Positions 1 through 5,679 of a stretch of 5,679 nt of DNA are shown here, in pieces. Positions within the stretch are counted from its first letter, which is position 1; each line of letters begins with the position of its first letter. The position numbers and the translations under genes were made by a program. The notes under the pieces are model-generated. The model was not told the origin of the DNA. It did not search any database and worked only from the letters and a program-made list of their open reading frames with translations. Origin of the DNA: Pseudodesulfovibrio sp. (lineage in GTDB: Bacteria; Desulfobacterota; Desulfovibrionia; Desulfovibrionales; Desulfovibrionaceae); NCBI GenBank assembly GCA_022712815.1, contig JAFLJW010000274.1, positions 1-5,679 on the forward strand, written 5' to 3'.

Positions 1-1107
1 TGCCTCGCCAGCCCGGGCTGCCTCAATGGCGGCATTCAAGGCAAGAAGATTTGTCTGATCTGCTATGTCATTGATTACACCGATTATTCGACCGATATTA
101 CCCGCCTGAGAATCCAGCTCTCCGACCTCATGCTCAAGCTGTCCAGCCGACAGTGCGACCTTATCAATGGCGCTGACGGCTTTGGAAACCATGGATACGC
201 CTTCGCTTGCTGATTCATGAGCTTGATCAGCGGCTTCGCTTGTGGCCGTGGCATTCTGGGCCACCTCGATAACCGTTGCAGTCATCTCTTCCATGGCCGT
301 GGCAACCAAGCTTGTCTGGTTGCGCTGCTTCTGCGCCCCCTCAGCCTGATCATCTGCCGAAGCTGACAAGAGTTCAGTGGCAGAGGCCACATGTTCTGCC
401 AACCCACTGACCTGCTCACTGGCATGGACCATCCGTACACGCTGCTCTTCAACTTCGCGCTGCTGCTCCACCTGTTTCGACATCTCGACAAATGAACTGA
501 CAACACCCACAACTTTATTATTTTTGCCATACACCGGATTGACAAAAAGATGGACAGGAACGATACGGCCATCCCACAATTCAAGATCTACATTGTCCTC
601 AATGGCCATCTTGTCCTTGAGCGCCCTCTCAGTGACCGACACACCTTCTTTGTTATAAAAGGCCTGACTGACCGTTAAACCACGTATCTGAGTCATGGAT
701 TTATTCAATAATTCAAGCATGGACTTGGTAGCCAAAACGATGCGCCCACTGTCATCGCAGAGGAAAGCAGGATTGCCGAGTCCCTTGAAAGCATTCTCAT
801 ATCTGCCAGCTTGCTGCTGACTTTCGGTCATGACCGTGGCAATGGAAGAGATGGCACCACCCAGCCTGCCGGTATTGACCGCAGCCAAAACCATTTCCAG
901 ATCACCGGTTTCGGCCAAAGCATCCAGAGCTTCACACAGACGAGTTTCAGACCGAAAGGATATTATGACGGCAATGGCTGTGACCAGCAGAGCAAACACT
1001 GCACCGACTCCGTAAGCCATCCATCCCTCTGCATAGGTGGAAACACCGAAGATCCCACACAGCACAACCCCAAAAACCAACATTTTAATAACAGAACCGG
1101 CAAGCAT
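1..1107 (-). CDS. Methyl-accepting chemotaxis protein with cytoplasmic PAS domain, C-terminus cut by window edge
   Basis: Membrane chemoreceptor that would control the CheA/CheW kinase complex. The frame is open to base 1, giving 369 residues. Two hydrophobic helices lie at about residues 6-26 and 29-51 with only a few residues between them, so there is no real periplasmic sensor domain. A PAS-like region follows at about 106-210 (NPAFLCDDSGRIV, then GLTVSQAF and WDGRIVPVHLFVNPV), then a short coiled coil and the methylation/signalling helices from about 225. The conserved hairpin tip DQTNLLALNAAIEAARAGE (350-368) is the last thing in the window; the returning helix is outside it. A HAMP domain is not clear: residues 57-95 contain only a HAMP-like AETGDL stretch. 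I chose the ATG at 1107 because GGAG lies 8 nt upstream; an in-frame ATG at 1122 would add five residues but has no binding site. The ligand cannot be told from the sequence. Confidence 0.95.
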   Translation of the reverse strand, partial: MLAGSVIKMLVFGVVLCGIFGVSTYAEGWMAYGVGAVFALLVTAIAVIISFRSETRLCEALDALAETGDLEMVLAAVNTGRLGGAISSIATVMTESQQQAGRYENAFKGLGNPAFLCDDSGRIVLATKSMLELLNKSMTQIRGLTVSQAFYNKEGVSVTERALKDKMAIEDNVDLELWDGRIVPVHLFVNPVYGKNNKVVGVVSSFVEMSKQVEQQREVEEQRVRMVHASEQVSGLAEHVASATELLSASADDQAEGAQKQRNQTSLVATAMEEMTATVIEVAQNATATSEAADQAHESASEGVSMVSKAVSAIDKVALSAGQLEHEVGELDSQAGNIGRIIGVINDIADQTNLLALNAAIEAARAGEA

Positions 1108-1115
1108 TCGTATAA

Positions 1116-1119
1116 CTCC
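1116..1119 (-). promoter_or_regulatory. Ribosome binding site deciding the chemoreceptor start
   Basis: GGAG lies 8 nt before the ATG at 1107. It sits directly after the alternative upstream ATG (1122-1120), so it can only serve the downstream one. This is why the shorter protein is preferred. Confidence 0.6.
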
Positions 1120-1125
1120 CATTTG

Positions 1126-1149
1126 AAAAAACGATACAAGGCCTTGTAT
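1126..1149 (-). promoter_or_regulatory. Perfect 16-bp palindrome followed by six T's, upstream of the chemoreceptor
   Basis: Bases 1134-1149 read ATACAAGGCCTTGTAT, identical on both strands. On the coding (minus) strand the palindrome is followed by CG and six T's (1131-1126). As DNA it could be an operator for a dimeric regulator. As RNA it could form a 6-bp stem with a GGCC loop and a U-tract, a weak AT-rich terminator or attenuator. A TTGACA hexamer (1156-1151) lies one base upstream of it, but the hexamer at 17-nt spacing (CGTTTT) is not a good -10, so no sigma-70 promoter can be called. The sequence does not decide between these readings. Confidence 0.4.
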
Positions 1150-1270
1150 TTGTCAAAAAACATGGATTACCACACGATTAGTACGCGCTATCCGATGGAA
1201 ATGCAATTAGTGAGAAAAGAAATGACAGGAAAAATAACGCCGCTAACAAAATATCAGCAACACGTGAAAG

Positions 1271-1807
1271 CTAATTACCGATACGTTTTCTCAAAAGCCT
1301 GACTGCACGATGCTGCCGGTATCGTCGAATAATGAACAGCGAGAGAAAATAGGTCAGGATCGTAGCTGGAATACCAAAGGCAAGCCCACCGGTAAACATG
1401 ACCATGAAGACCTCCCACCCGGATTCGATCAATTGTTCCATTTTCAGATTGTTGGGGTCAAAGGCAACATTGTTGAATGGCATCACAGCCTTACCGACCA
1501 AAAACAGAAAATAATAAAAAGGAACCATGGTTAAGGCATTGGAATAACAAGTCGCAAGCCAGGCTGCCAGCTTGTTGACTCGCAAGACAAACGCAAGGGC
1601 GATAACAACCACGGATTGAAACGGCATGATAGGCAAGGCACCTATAAACATGCCCAGAGCCAAGGCTGCTGCCAAGTTTTTGGGCGACGAATTCTGACGC
1701 ATCAGACGAAGACACCAGTACTTCACCCAACGCTTGCTGCCTTTCCACCAGTCAGCTCTCTTTTTTGCCGGTTCCTGTGGAGGGATATGGCGGCGAAGAT
1801 CAGTCAA
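1271..1807 (-). CDS. DUF2062 domain-containing inner-membrane protein
   Basis: A 178-residue integral membrane protein of unknown function. After a basic cytoplasmic N-terminus (about 1-40) come the DUF2062 hallmarks: SPKNLAAALALGMFIGALPI (41-60), a VNKLAAWLATCYSNALTMVP segment (77-96) with the family's conserved Ser-Asn, and a C-terminal hydrophobic stretch (about 130-160) ending in an Arg-rich tail. Hydrophobic segments fall at about 46-75, 79-108 and 130-160. The start is a TTG codon at 1807, with GGAG (1817-1814) 6 nt upstream; no other start lies before Met36, which would leave out the basic region. The gene begins 3 nt after the EF-G stop and its binding site lies in the last EF-G codons, so translation is probably coupled. 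DUF2062 proteins have no settled function, and the neighbours do not reveal one. Confidence 0.88.
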   Translation of the reverse strand: MTDLRRHIPPQEPAKKRADWWKGSKRWVKYWCLRLMRQNSSPKNLAAALALGMFIGALPIMPFQSVVVIALAFVLRVNKLAAWLATCYSNALTMVPFYYFLFLVGKAVMPFNNVAFDPNNLKMEQLIESGWEVFMVMFTGGLAFGIPATILTYFLSLFIIRRYRQHRAVRLLRKRIGN

Positions 1808-1810
1808 ACT

Positions 1811-3862
1811 CTACTCCATCACGTCGAAGCGGGAAAACTTCATGATGAAACCGGCCCGGCCCTGCGTGGCAGACCGAAGGTCGGTTGAAAATCCGAAAAG
1901 CCTGCTCAACGGAGCAAGTCCCTGAACCACTTTCTGACCTGCGCGGTCGACCATATTCTCGATCTTGGCTCCCTTGGCACCGAGCAGCCCAACGACTTCG
2001 CCGACAAACTCCTCTGGTACGCCGATCTCAATCCACATGATCGGTTCCATAAGTTTGGAGCCAGCTTCACCAAGGGCCTGCTTGAGTGCCATGGCAGAGG
2101 CCATGCGATAGCCGACAGGACTGGACTCGCCATCCTTTCGTTCCATGCCAAGTACCCGGACATGGATATCCTGTACGGGATACCCTTTGACCACGCCGCT
2201 CTGCAAACTGTCGGAGATGCCATCCTCAACAGCCTCCAGCCACGCCTCCGGCCATCCCTCACCATCAAATTCAAAAGAAACTTCGCACCCTTTGCCACGC
2301 TCCAGAGGCGCAACAGAAAGCCGGACACCACCAAAATGAACAACTTCACCGAGTTCACGGTTGAATTCACCCTTGCCCACCGCTTTGGAGGTCACGGTTT
2401 CCTGATAGACAACCTGCGGCTTGCCCGCCCGCGGTTCCAGCTTGTACTCGCGCTTGAGACGTTCAAGAACGACTTCCAGATGAAGTTCGCCCATGCCGGA
2501 CAAAATCACCTGATCGGTGTCCTCGTCCCTCTTGAGGTCCAAAGTGGGATCTTCAAGCAGGTATTTTTCAAGAACTTCATCAAGCTTGTCCCCTTCCTCG
2601 GAGTTGCGCGGCTCAATTGCCAGAGAAATTACTGGCTTGTAATCCGCGATCTGCTCAAGGAGTATGGGAGAGCTTTTTTCCGCCAGCGTATCGCCGGTCC
2701 GGGCAAACTTCATCCCTGCGGCTGCGACCATATCCCCGGCAAAAGCCGTGTCGATCTTCTCCCTACGCCCGGCATGGAGTCTGAAAAGTCGGGCCACCCG
2801 TTCCGGCTTGTCCTGAGTGACATTAAAAACAGTATCGCCAGCACTCATGCTGCCGGAATAGAGGCGCATCATGGCCAGCTTGCGCCCCTCATCCATGGTC
2901 ACTTTGAACACAAGGGCCGACAAAGGCTCCTTGTGGGAAACTTTAAATGATTTTTCAACCTTGGTGGCAGGATCAACCCCAACGGCAACCGGTACATCAA
3001 GAGGACTGGGCAGAAAATCACACACCGCCTCCAAAACAGGTTGGACGCCTATATTTTTCAAGGCTGATCCAACAAGAACCGGAACGATCTTTCGGGCAAG
3101 GGTCGCCTTTCTCAGGGCAGCCCGAATCTTTGCCACAGGCACCTCTTCACCGGACAGGTAAAGATCGAGAATTTCTTCATCCTCGTCAGCCGCAGTCTCA
3201 ATAACTTTTTCGCGCCACGGCCCAAGGCGATCCGTTTCTTCATCCGTCAGATCAAACAGGGAAAAGTCAGTGCCTTTGGTCTCCTGATCAAAGACCAGCC
3301 GCTTCATTCCGATGAGATCAAAGACACCCCGGAACTCCTGCCCTTCTCCGTCAGGGTACATAATGGCAAGGGGGTTGGCTCCGAGCTTCTTCACGATGGA
3401 ATCCAGAACTATCTCGAAATCAGCACCCAACCGATCCATTTTATTAACAAATATAATCTTGGGAACGTGATACGATTCACTCTGTCGCCAGACTGTTTCA
3501 GACTGTGGTTCAACTCCGCTCACACCGCAAAAAACGCCAACAGCACCATCAAGCACTCGCAGGGAACGCTCCACTTCAATGGTAAAATCAACGTGTCCCG
3601 GCGTGTCGATGATATTGATCATGCACGGGTCCCATTGGCAGGAAGTCACAGCCGAAGTAATGGTGATGCCACGCTCCTGCTCTTCCGGCATATAGTCCAT
3701 GGTTGCAGTACCGTCATGGACTTCTCCGAGACGATGAATTTTGCCGGAATAATAAAGAATGCGCTCGGTAAGAGTCGTCTTGCCAGCATCAATGTGCGCA
3801 ATGATACCGATATTGCGAAGGTTTCCGAGAACCTTCGCCGAGGGGGCATGGGTTTTGATCAC
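1811..3862 (-). CDS. fusA: Elongation factor G paralogue, probably EF-G2 type
   Basis: A 683-residue translational GTPase, slightly shorter than typical EF-G (about 690-705). The G motifs are intact: AHIDAGKTT (22-30), RGITITS (64-70), DTPGH (86-90), NKMD (140-143) and the GSAL loop (265-268). Domain II spans about 310-400, domain III about 405-480 (LSGMGELHLEV at 454-464), domain IV about 485-605 and domain V about 606-683 (LFGFSTDLRSATQGRA, 655-670). The domain IV tips are atypical. The usual SGGRGQYGHV loop is AVGKGEFNRELGEVV (494-508), and the tip His of the second loop (His583 in E. coli) aligns with Lys576 in ERKDGESS. The first loop resembles that of mitochondrial EF-G2, a ribosome recycling factor, as I recall it. 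So this may be a recycling factor rather than the main translocase, with a canonical fusA elsewhere. The start is GTG at 3862 with GGAG 7 nt upstream, 2 nt after the previous stop. EF-G family membership is certain; the subtype is inference. Confidence 0.97.
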   Translation of the reverse strand: MIKTHAPSAKVLGNLRNIGIIAHIDAGKTTLTERILYYSGKIHRLGEVHDGTATMDYMPEEQERGITITSAVTSCQWDPCMINIIDTPGHVDFTIEVERSLRVLDGAVGVFCGVSGVEPQSETVWRQSESYHVPKIIFVNKMDRLGADFEIVLDSIVKKLGANPLAIMYPDGEGQEFRGVFDLIGMKRLVFDQETKGTDFSLFDLTDEETDRLGPWREKVIETAADEDEEILDLYLSGEEVPVAKIRAALRKATLARKIVPVLVGSALKNIGVQPVLEAVCDFLPSPLDVPVAVGVDPATKVEKSFKVSHKEPLSALVFKVTMDEGRKLAMMRLYSGSMSAGDTVFNVTQDKPERVARLFRLHAGRREKIDTAFAGDMVAAAGMKFARTGDTLAEKSSPILLEQIADYKPVISLAIEPRNSEEGDKLDEVLEKYLLEDPTLDLKRDEDTDQVILSGMGELHLEVVLERLKREYKLEPRAGKPQVVYQETVTSKAVGKGEFNRELGEVVHFGGVRLSVAPLERGKGCEVSFEFDGEGWPEAWLEAVEDGISDSLQSGVVKGYPVQDIHVRVLGMERKDGESSPVGYRMASAMALKQALGEAGSKLMEPIMWIEIGVPEEFVGEVVGLLGAKGAKIENMVDRAGQKVVQGLAPLSRLFGFSTDLRSATQGRAGFIMKFSRFDVME
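1814..1817 (-). promoter_or_regulatory. Ribosome binding site for the TTG start of the DUF2062 gene
   Basis: GGAG is made by the end of the penultimate (Met) codon and the last Glu codon of the EF-G gene, 6 nt before the TTG at 1807. It is the main reason to accept a TTG start. Confidence 0.6.
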
Positions 3863-3864
3863 GA

Positions 3865-4746
3865 TCAGGCTCCGATGGTCCAGGCGGTACGATGAAATTG
3901 GAAATGTTCAGGATGCAAATCAGGCCAGACCCAGCACCCTTCCTGACCGGGTCCAAGGACCAGTTTCGCTCTTTTCAGGGCGTGGTGAACCCTCTGACCA
4001 GAAAGGTAGGCGACATCCATGATGGCATCAAGATACTCATCAAAATCATCGCCTTCATAAGAAAAATTGTCAGCAGGAATGAAAGGTTTTGCACCGAAAA
4101 GGCTGAAAACAATATCCGGGTGCATAAACGCCAGAGCTTCAAGGTCAAAGGTCTTCTCATCGTCCATCCAGATCACGGCGGCCCGGCTGAAACGGGGGCG
4201 CCAAAACGAAATTCGTGACGCTGACTGAAGTTCGCTGAACTTGATGACTGCGGCCTTGGGGCCAAGCACGACGACTGCACCCGATGTACCGGAATCACGA
4301 AGCTCATTAAAAAGGCGTCTCGCCTGAACATCCGTCATATCCACAACAAATTCCTGTCCGGCAAGTTCAAGCCCGGTGAGTACGGCATCGCGCCACGGAG
4401 CAGAATTACCCACTCGCACAGCCAGAACATTTTTCACTCCCCCAGCCAAAGCCGGGACGAGCGCGGCCAGCAAACGAGCCGGGGACTGAATACTTTCATC
4501 AAATAAAACCACTGCAAAATCAACTGGATCAAAGGTGTACTTTGTATCAAACCCGCCACTCCAGCGAAGAGAAATCTCACCACCAACGTCTTTTCGGGGA
4601 CCGTACCAGTCATACAAGCGGGCGATGGCCGTCTTCATCCAGGCCCGGCTGTCGTCCAAAGAATTCTGGTATGCACGAGCGAAAAGAGCATCGTCAGGGA
4701 TGAATTCATTAATCCAGTCGGGAAAGGCAAATGGTTCTTTTGTCAT
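3865..4746 (-). CDS. Uncharacterised 293-residue protein, possibly distantly related to the histidinol dehydrogenase / aldehyde dehydrogenase fold
   Basis: I do not recognise this protein. It is soluble, with no signal peptide or membrane helix. Residues 1-60 are charged and rich in aromatic residues. A central alpha/beta part follows: a strand DFAVVLF (76-82), then SPARLLAALVPALAGGVKNVLAVRV (88-112, given here as a range with key residues Pro89, Pro98, Gly102-Val104), then LELAG (126-130) and a Gly-rich GAVVVLGP strand and turn (156-163). The order of a helix with a proline, 'AGV', a strand, then 'LAG' recalls histidinol dehydrogenase, but no catalytic residues can be assigned. The C-terminus has HPDIVFSLFGAKPF (209-222) and a Trp/His-rich tail. 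The start is ATG at 4746: further upstream the frame overlaps bamD. It lacks a clear binding site and follows a terminator-like hairpin by 3 nt. Its stop is 2 nt before EF-G and carries the EF-G binding site, so it is probably co-expressed with it. Confidence 0.8.
   Translation of the reverse strand: MTKEPFAFPDWINEFIPDDALFARAYQNSLDDSRAWMKTAIARLYDWYGPRKDVGGEISLRWSGGFDTKYTFDPVDFAVVLFDESIQSPARLLAALVPALAGGVKNVLAVRVGNSAPWRDAVLTGLELAGQEFVVDMTDVQARRLFNELRDSGTSGAVVVLGPKAAVIKFSELQSASRISFWRPRFSRAAVIWMDDEKTFDLEALAFMHPDIVFSLFGAKPFIPADNFSYEGDDFDEYLDAIMDVAYLSGQRVHHALKRAKLVLGPGQEGCWVWPDLHPEHFQFHRTAWTIGA
3870..3873 (-). promoter_or_regulatory. Ribosome binding site for the GTG start of the EF-G paralogue
   Basis: GGAG lies within the last two sense codons of the upstream unknown gene, 7 nt before the GTG at 3862. 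It supports the GTG start and coupling of the two genes. Confidence 0.6.
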
Positions 4747-4749
4747 ACG

Positions 4750-4772
4750 AAAAAAGCGGCCTACGGACCGCT
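4750..4772 (-). terminator. Intrinsic terminator-like hairpin after bamD, abutting the next start codon
   Basis: On the minus strand GCGG, a bulged T, CC, a GTA loop, GG and CCGC (4771-4756) form a GC-rich stem, extended by an A-T pair, and are followed at once by six T's (4755-4750). It begins 11 nt after the bamD stop, as a terminator of the trxB-bamD transcript would. The ATG of the next gene comes only 3 nt after the T-run, so a full stop here would need a promoter inside bamD or incomplete termination. Confidence 0.65.
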
Positions 4773-4783
4773 CGGTAAGTTTT

Positions 4784-5512
4784 CTACAACCACTTTCTAA
4801 TCCAACGCTTCCAACTGCCCTGAATACGCTGACGTTCCTCTTCGGACAAAGACTTCTGGTATTCAAAATAGGAATATTCGGCACGCTTTCTGGCGTAATC
4901 ACGCAGGTCTGGAATGTCGGAAAAATTCTCGACAACAAACTGATAGCGATGCCATGCAGGCCCGAACTGATCCGTACGCCAGAAGAAATCCGCCACATAA
5001 ACCTCATGCTCAGCAAGGATTCTGCGACTTTTGATAATCAAATCCCTGGCAGGTTCAGCATACTCGGAATTGGGAAATGTTTCCTCCAGCCGATAGAAAT
5101 ATTCCAATCCCTCTTTTATATTCTCCTGCCGTCGGTCAATGGACCTGAACAAATTGATGTTCGCATTTCCGATTTGATAAAGGACGTATGGAATTTCTTC
5201 GTTACTCGGATGCAGGGCCTCGAATTCCTTATAGGCATCAAGGGCCAGCATATATTTCGCATCAAGGAAATAGGCATCACCAAGAGCCACTTCCCCTTTG
5301 AGGGCAAACGGGCTGAACGGGAACCGATCCTTGAGTTTCGAGAAATATTCCTGGGCATCCCCATATTCCTTTTCGCCCATGGCATCCATACCGGCCTCAT
5401 ACAGCTCTTGAGCCGTATCTTCCGCCGGAGGCAGGAAATAAGCATCAATCCAGGCACAACCAGAAACGATCAAAAGGGCAAAGAGCAGGACAGGAACAAC
5501 TGCGCGACGCAT
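4784..5512 (-). CDS. bamD: Outer membrane protein assembly factor BamD (lipoprotein)
   Basis: Essential lipoprotein partner of BamA in the beta-barrel assembly machine, anchored to the inner face of the outer membrane. The 242 residues match the usual BamD length (245 in E. coli). A signal peptide with hydrophobic core (4-16) ends in the lipobox VSGC, lipidated Cys19; Ala at +2 fits outer-membrane sorting. TPR-type helical pairs fill about 33-215, with family features in order: LYEAGMDAMGEKEYGDAQEY (37-56), RFPFSPFA (63-70), LHPSNEEIPYVLYQIG (100-115), DRRQ (126-129), FPNSEYAEPA (146-155) and LAEHEVYVADFFW (166-178). The C-terminus is basic and Trp-rich (SWKRWIRKWL). The ATG has AGGAG 5 nt upstream, overlapping the trxB stop, so the two genes are almost certainly one transcript. 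A terminator-like hairpin follows. BamD identity is confident; nothing is missing. Confidence 0.94.
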   Translation of the reverse strand: MRRAVVPVLLFALLIVSGCAWIDAYFLPPAEDTAQELYEAGMDAMGEKEYGDAQEYFSKLKDRFPFSPFALKGEVALGDAYFLDAKYMLALDAYKEFEALHPSNEEIPYVLYQIGNANINLFRSIDRRQENIKEGLEYFYRLEETFPNSEYAEPARDLIIKSRRILAEHEVYVADFFWRTDQFGPAWHRYQFVVENFSDIPDLRDYARKRAEYSYFEYQKSLSEEERQRIQGSWKRWIRKWL

Positions 5513-5517
5513 AGAAA

Positions 5518-5522
5518 CTCCT
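5518..5522 (-). promoter_or_regulatory. bamD ribosome binding site overlapping the trxB stop
   Basis: AGGAG lies 5 nt before the bamD ATG and shares bases with the trxB TAG. Ribosomes ending trxB would be placed to start bamD, which supports co-transcription and a degree of translational coupling. Confidence 0.7.
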
Positions 5523-5679
5523 AAATGCTCATCTGTTCAAGATAGGAGAAAGCAGCGGTGGCTGCCGTCGCTCCATCACCAACAGCAGAGGCTACCTGAC
5601 GGCACATCTTTGCACGAATATCGCCGGCAGCAAAAATACCCGGAATATTTGTACGCATTTCCACGTCAGTCTCAATTCC
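5521..5679 (-). CDS. trxB: Thioredoxin reductase, C-terminal 52 residues only (gene cut by window edge)
   Basis: C-terminal end of the FAD- and NADPH-dependent enzyme that reduces thioredoxin in the cytoplasm. The fragment begins GIETDVEMRTNIPGIFAAGD and continues IRAKMCRQVASAVGDGATAA, ending YLEQMSI. The TN-PGIFAAGD-R motif (FAD-binding, residues 10-22 of the fragment), the RQV-A-GDGA-AA segment and the final tail helix match the TrxB C-terminus closely. The redox CxxC, the NADPH domain and the start are outside the window, so activity cannot be judged. Related flavoproteins of the alkyl hydroperoxide reductase F type share this end, so that alternative is not fully excluded. The TAG stop overlaps the bamD ribosome binding site, with 8 nt between the genes. 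Confidence 0.92.
   Translation of the reverse strand, partial: GIETDVEMRTNIPGIFAAGDIRAKMCRQVASAVGDGATAATAAFSYLEQMSI

Larger units (their letters stand above)
1108..1270. other. Intergenic region between the DUF2062 gene and the chemoreceptor
   Basis: This 163-nt AT-rich gap is the largest non-coding stretch in the window. It must hold the chemoreceptor's own promoter if that gene is transcribed separately. I see no strong terminator after the DUF2062 gene: the best candidate is a 5-bp stem with one G-T pair (GCTGA...TTAGC, near 1258-1242) without an adjacent T-run. No clear sigma-70, sigma-54 (GG-N10-GC) or sigma-28 promoter was found by eye. The palindrome at 1134-1149 is the only striking element. 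Confidence 0.6.

Noticed and set aside
1128..1156. Sigma-70 promoter from the TTGACA at 1156-1151
   Set aside because: The -35 match is perfect, but hexamers at 16-18 nt spacing (around CGTTTT) do not resemble a -10, and the spacer is occupied by the palindrome. Not called as a promoter.
811..1302. Plus-strand open frame of 163 codons covering the chemoreceptor start and the intergenic region
   Set aside because: The translation is low-complexity, rich in Asn, His and Gln, with no family features. It is antisense to the chemoreceptor and to the DUF2062 end.
2162..2950. Plus-strand open frame of 262 codons inside the EF-G gene
   Set aside because: It lies wholly opposite a well-conserved EF-G coding region and its translation has no recognisable domain.
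4747..5016. N-terminal extension of the unknown gene to 383 residues
   Set aside because: The extra 90 residues would overlap bamD out of frame and run through the terminator-like hairpin; their composition looks like a shadow of bamD. The ATG at 4746 is more plausible.
4535..5524. Plus-strand open frame of 329 codons opposite bamD and the unknown gene
   Set aside because: It is the antisense of a clear BamD and spans two minus-strand genes and their junction. Its translation shows no recognisable domain or family motif.
1..5679. Mobile element, CRISPR array, phage or defence system, tRNA or rRNA genes
   Set aside because: The window is almost fully covered by minus-strand housekeeping-type genes. 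No direct repeats, terminal inverted repeats, transposase, integrase or structured RNA signature was seen.

Overview
The window is an ordinary chromosomal stretch in which every gene I can support lies on the minus strand. Read in the direction of transcription (high to low coordinates) the order is: C-terminal end of thioredoxin reductase (trxB, cut by the window end), bamD, an unrecognised 293-residue protein, an elongation factor G paralogue, a DUF2062 membrane protein, a short intergenic region, and a methyl-accepting chemotaxis protein (cut by the window start at its signalling tip).

The gene content (BamD lipoprotein, chemotaxis receptor) points to a Gram-negative, motile bacterium. The receptor's helical region, the second-type EF-G and the mid-range base composition by eye suggest a deltaproteobacterium, most likely of the Desulfovibrio / Pseudodesulfovibrio group. 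This assignment is inference from protein character, not from a search.

Positions 5679-1271 look like one tightly packed run. trxB and bamD are 8 nt apart, with the bamD ribosome binding site overlapping the trxB stop. The unknown gene, EF-G and DUF2062 are 2-3 nt apart, with each binding site inside the end of the gene before it and non-ATG starts (GTG, TTG), which suggests translational coupling. The only break is a terminator-like hairpin with six T's between bamD and the unknown gene, ending 3 nt before the latter's ATG. It may split the run into trxB-bamD and unknown-EF-G-DUF2062, or act as an attenuator.

The chemotaxis receptor is a separate unit behind a 163-nt gap, which contains a perfect 16-bp palindrome followed by six T's close to its start. 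The products share no obvious pathway: disulfide/thiol redox (TrxB), outer-membrane protein insertion (BamD), ribosome function (EF-G paralogue), an inner-membrane protein of unknown role (DUF2062) and chemotaxis signalling.

I found no mobile element, CRISPR array, RNA gene, phage or toxin-antitoxin module, and no convincing new multi-gene system. The points most worth a second look are the EF-G's non-canonical domain IV tip, the unknown gene beside it, and the two hairpins that abut start codons.
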